DNA of 64,000 bases from Pseudomonadales bacterium (GTDB lineage Bacteria > Pseudomonadota > Gammaproteobacteria > Pseudomonadales > JAHRWD01), in assembly GCA_029210125.1 (NCBI GenBank), contig JARGPR010000005.1:181115-245114 (forward strand), in the 5' to 3' direction. Shown piece by piece: positions 61,960 to 64,000 of the stretch. Positions within the stretch are counted from its first letter, which is position 1; every line of letters begins with the position of its first letter. The translations under genes and the position numbers were made by a program. The notes under the pieces are model-generated. The model saw only the letters and a program-made list of their open reading frames with translations, was not told the DNA's origin and ran no database searches.

Positions 61960-62715
61960 TTAGCCGCCGCGTACTTCTATCACATCACCGGACAGGTAAT
62001 CATTTTCCAGAATGTGTTGAACTGTTTGTGCAATATTGTCTACATCACCAATGCGCTGAACGGGTATCTTCTTCGCCATTTGAGCGAGGATGTCCGCAGG
62101 CATTGAGCGCAACAAAGTGGTGTCGATAGCACCCGGCGCAATCGCCATAGAGCGAATACCGAAGCGGCCAAGCTCCAGAGCCCAGACTTTAGACTGAGCA
62201 ACAATACCGGCTTTCGCAGCGGAGTAGTTGGTTTGGCCAAAGTTACCATGGAAAGCCATAGATGCCATGCTGATAATACAGCCTTCTTCAATGCCGCACT
62301 CAACCATTTGGGTAGCTGCTTCACGGGCGCACAAAAATGCACCTTTCATATGTACGTCAACGACCAGGCTGTAGTTTTCAGCGGTCATTTTCTTAATCAC
62401 TTTGCCATCTTTTACTTTGATGAGCTGTGCATCGCGTAAAATACCAGCGTTGTTAACCAGACCATGAATCACACCGAAGTCGGTAACGATTTGAGCAAAG
62501 GTTTTTTCAACCACTGGCTCATCTGCAACGTTGCAGTGATAACCGCGCGCTTCAGATCCAGCTTCTTTGACCAGTTCAATGGTTTCCGCAACCGATTCAT
62601 CATCCAGATCCAACAGTGCTAGCTTGACGCCCTGTTTGGCTAATCGCAGAGCAATCGCACGGCCAATACCTTTTCCGCCACCAGTGATGGCAACAACCTT
62701 ACCTTGTAATTCCAT
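61960..62715 (-). CDS. SDR-family oxidoreductase (FabG-like)
   Basis: A 251-aa SDR. TGGGKGIGR binds the nucleotide, LDLDDES is typical of NAD preference, NNAGI and ISMASMAFHGNFGQTNYSAAKAG carry the catalytic Ser, Tyr and Lys. The ending SGDVIEVRGG replaces the common TGQ..DGG. It reduces 3-oxoacyl or 3-hydroxyacyl thioesters in fatty-acid metabolism, likely alongside the crotonase encoded downstream on the same strand. GAGGAGA precedes the ATG. Confidence 0.9.
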   Translation of the reverse strand: MELQGKVVAITGGGKGIGRAIALRLAKQGVKLALLDLDDESVAETIELVKEAGSEARGYHCNVADEPVVEKTFAQIVTDFGVIHGLVNNAGILRDAQLIKVKDGKVIKKMTAENYSLVVDVHMKGAFLCAREAATQMVECGIEEGCIISMASMAFHGNFGQTNYSAAKAGIVAQSKVWALELGRFGIRSMAIAPGAIDTTLLRSMPADILAQMAKKIPVQRIGDVDNIAQTVQHILENDYLSGDVIEVRGG

Positions 62716-63036
62716 TCTAAATCTCCTCGTTAGAGTTTATGGAAATGTGTAACCAGCAAGACCAAACGTCCGCTCAGCTGCACTAAAATTGGATGTGCAA
62801 TTCTGCCGGAGTTAGTACGGTGCGGCAATGACCAGACCCGTTTTTTTGGATGTTTTATTGAGCCTGGACAAGTTGAAGCTCAAGGAGCTGACCAGGCTCA
62901 GGTTTTATATGGCATTGCTTGGTTACTGGTATTGATTGACACTGGTATACGCTTGACTCGACAGTCCATATTTACTCGCTTTTGGATATTTGTACGAGTC
63001 ATAATTGTGATTCGAATATGATTTATAGGCACTCAA
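62716..63036. other. Divergent intergenic region between FabG-like and FetB-like genes
   Basis: The 321 bp hold an inverted repeat GAGCCTGG (62860-62867)/CCAGGCTC (62892-62899) and promoters for both neighbours, but no coding sequence that I can support. In particular there is no ATPase gene for the FetB-type permease. Confidence 0.5.
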
Positions 63037-63777
63037 ATGACCACTGCACTTCAAACTATTCCACTCATGAATCTGGCGGTTATTTTAATACCGGTAACGG
63101 TGGTTATCGGTGTGTTGTTTCGATGGTCGCTTCAGGGCTTCAACGCGCTCTACTCCGTTGGGCGTATGGCTTTGCAGCTAGCGTTGGTGGGGTTTCTGCT
63201 GACCACTATTTTTAATACTCAAAACCCCTGGTTGGTGGTATCGGTATTAACCGTAATGGTGCTGGCCGCTAGCTGGATTGCTCTCGGTACGGCGCAAGAG
63301 ATGCGTAGATCGCTTTATGGCCGTGCTTTGCTATCGATAGGGCTTTGCGGAGGAGCGGTGCTTTGGCTAGTGGTGATGATTGTGCTGCAGGCCGACTCAC
63401 TATTCGTACCCCAAACAGTGATCCCATTAGCAGGAATGATCTTTGCTGGAGCGATGAACAGTATCAGTCTGGCGATTGAGCGCCTTCAGACAGAGTTGAA
63501 CAGCGGCCAATCGACCAATGCTGCCCGCAATATCGCGATGCAGACGGCGATGATTCCGGTGATCAACTCGATGTTTGCGGTGGGCCTGGTATCGCTGCCG
63601 GGAATGATGACCGGGCAAATACTCTCCGGCGTATCGCCGTTGGTTGCGGTGCGTTACCAGGTGGTGGTGATGTGTATGTTGTTTGGTACGTCGGGAATGG
63701 CTACCGCACTATTTCTGAAGCTCGCGTTACCATTGATGTGTGCACATAAAGATGCTGAACTGGATGAGAATAATTGA
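63037..63777 (+). CDS. fetB: FetB-family (UPF0014) metal/iron exporter permease
   Basis: A 246-aa membrane protein with about seven TM helices. UPF0014/FetB blocks are seen in VGRMALQLALVGFLLTTIF, PLAGMIFAGAMNSISLAIERLQTEL and SLPGMMTGQILSGVSPLVAVRYQVVVMCMLFG. E. coli FetB forms an ABC exporter with the ATPase FetA that relieves iron stress. No fetA lies upstream here and the 220 bp after the stop show none, so the ATPase must be encoded elsewhere or the permease works without it. Confidence 0.85.
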   Translation: MTTALQTIPLMNLAVILIPVTVVIGVLFRWSLQGFNALYSVGRMALQLALVGFLLTTIFNTQNPWLVVSVLTVMVLAASWIALGTAQEMRRSLYGRALLSIGLCGGAVLWLVVMIVLQADSLFVPQTVIPLAGMIFAGAMNSISLAIERLQTELNSGQSTNAARNIAMQTAMIPVINSMFAVGLVSLPGMMTGQILSGVSPLVAVRYQVVVMCMLFGTSGMATALFLKLALPLMCAHKDAELDENN

Positions 63778-64000
63778 TCAGCATAAAAATAGTGATGTAC
63801 TGGACCGATATTGAGTACCGTACCTGTATCACAAAACAATAATTAAAGCCTTTGTGGCGGCGTTCTTTCAGGTGAATATAGGAGGCTTGTGCTCGTATCG
63901 TCAGAGTTTAGGAAGCCTGCAATGCAATGGGGCTAATCGCACGGCCTTGGTGTTCCCCACGAAAAGTAGACACTCTAACTATGCGGCCGTAGCCGTCATT

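Overview
The window is a continuous chromosomal stretch of moderate G+C content, most likely from a marine or environmental gammaproteobacterium. Pointers are the second, non-str-operon EF-G, a FinR/Fpr pair, YghU, ZntR, SO_0444-family efflux permease, AcnD/PrpF, YehS and CvfB. The catabolic flavour (two Baeyer-Villiger monooxygenases, a TIGR03084-type protein, two crotonases, three SDRs) fits a Spongiibacteraceae/Cellvibrionales-like genome, but the lineage is an inference. I see no rRNA, tRNA, CRISPR array, intact insertion sequence or prophage.

Layout. 1-2.2 kb: two DUF1538 membrane proteins (the first cut by the window edge), a PII-like protein and a CBS-domain protein in one overlapping operon. 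2.3-4.2 kb: DMT exporter, YkgJ-type cysteine cluster protein and a crotonase. 4.2-9.2 kb: a run of back-to-back RNA/DNA hairpins, an orphan formate-dehydrogenase gamma-like gene with an abnormal C terminus, a periplasmic solute-binding protein and a large hybrid histidine kinase. 9.2-15.3 kb: FinR-like LysR regulator divergent from ferredoxin-NADP reductase, YghU, a small Tyr-rich exported protein, chromosomal TraT, nitroreductase and esterase. 15.4-21.9 kb: a six-gene envelope operon (VWA, TolQ/ExbB, two ExbD, 893-aa TPR, MORN/YwqK lipoprotein). 22-27.5 kb: EF-G with a textbook terminator, M20 peptidase, TIGR03084 protein, HEAT-like protein. 27.8-31.7 kb: an EthA-type BVMO, a 25-bp perfect hairpin, a second BVMO and a four-helix membrane protein.

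31.9-40.4 kb is the most intriguing block. A thermostable-hemolysin/GNAT-like protein, an adenylating ligase, a heme-oxygenase-like diiron oxidase and an SDR are translationally coupled or tightly spaced. They lead straight into a TPR protein, a two-component system, a ligand-less cupredoxin, an FTR1 iron permease and a putative outer-membrane protein. It reads as an uncharacterised fatty-acyl metabolite pathway built on a diiron oxidase, coupled to its own iron supply and sensing. A Fur-box-like sequence lies upstream.

40.7-48.4 kb: SDR, a serine beta-lactamase-fold gene broken at its catalytic-serine codon, GNAT/YehS/CvfB, RsuA-type pseudouridine synthase, PmtA-like methyltransferase, DUF3187 protein, and a ParD-like/zeta-kinase toxin-antitoxin pair. 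48.8-54.5 kb: acnD-prpF without prpBC, then a RloA/RloB-like ATPase-TOPRIM defence pair whose first start codon sits inside a perfect 20-bp inverted repeat. 54.8-64 kb: iron-dependent alcohol dehydrogenase, a 1.1-kb gene-poor gap, NarK-family transporter, a ZntR regulator with a clear MerR-type promoter driving a Cu/Zn efflux permease, crotonase, FabG-like SDR, and an orphan FetB-type permease.
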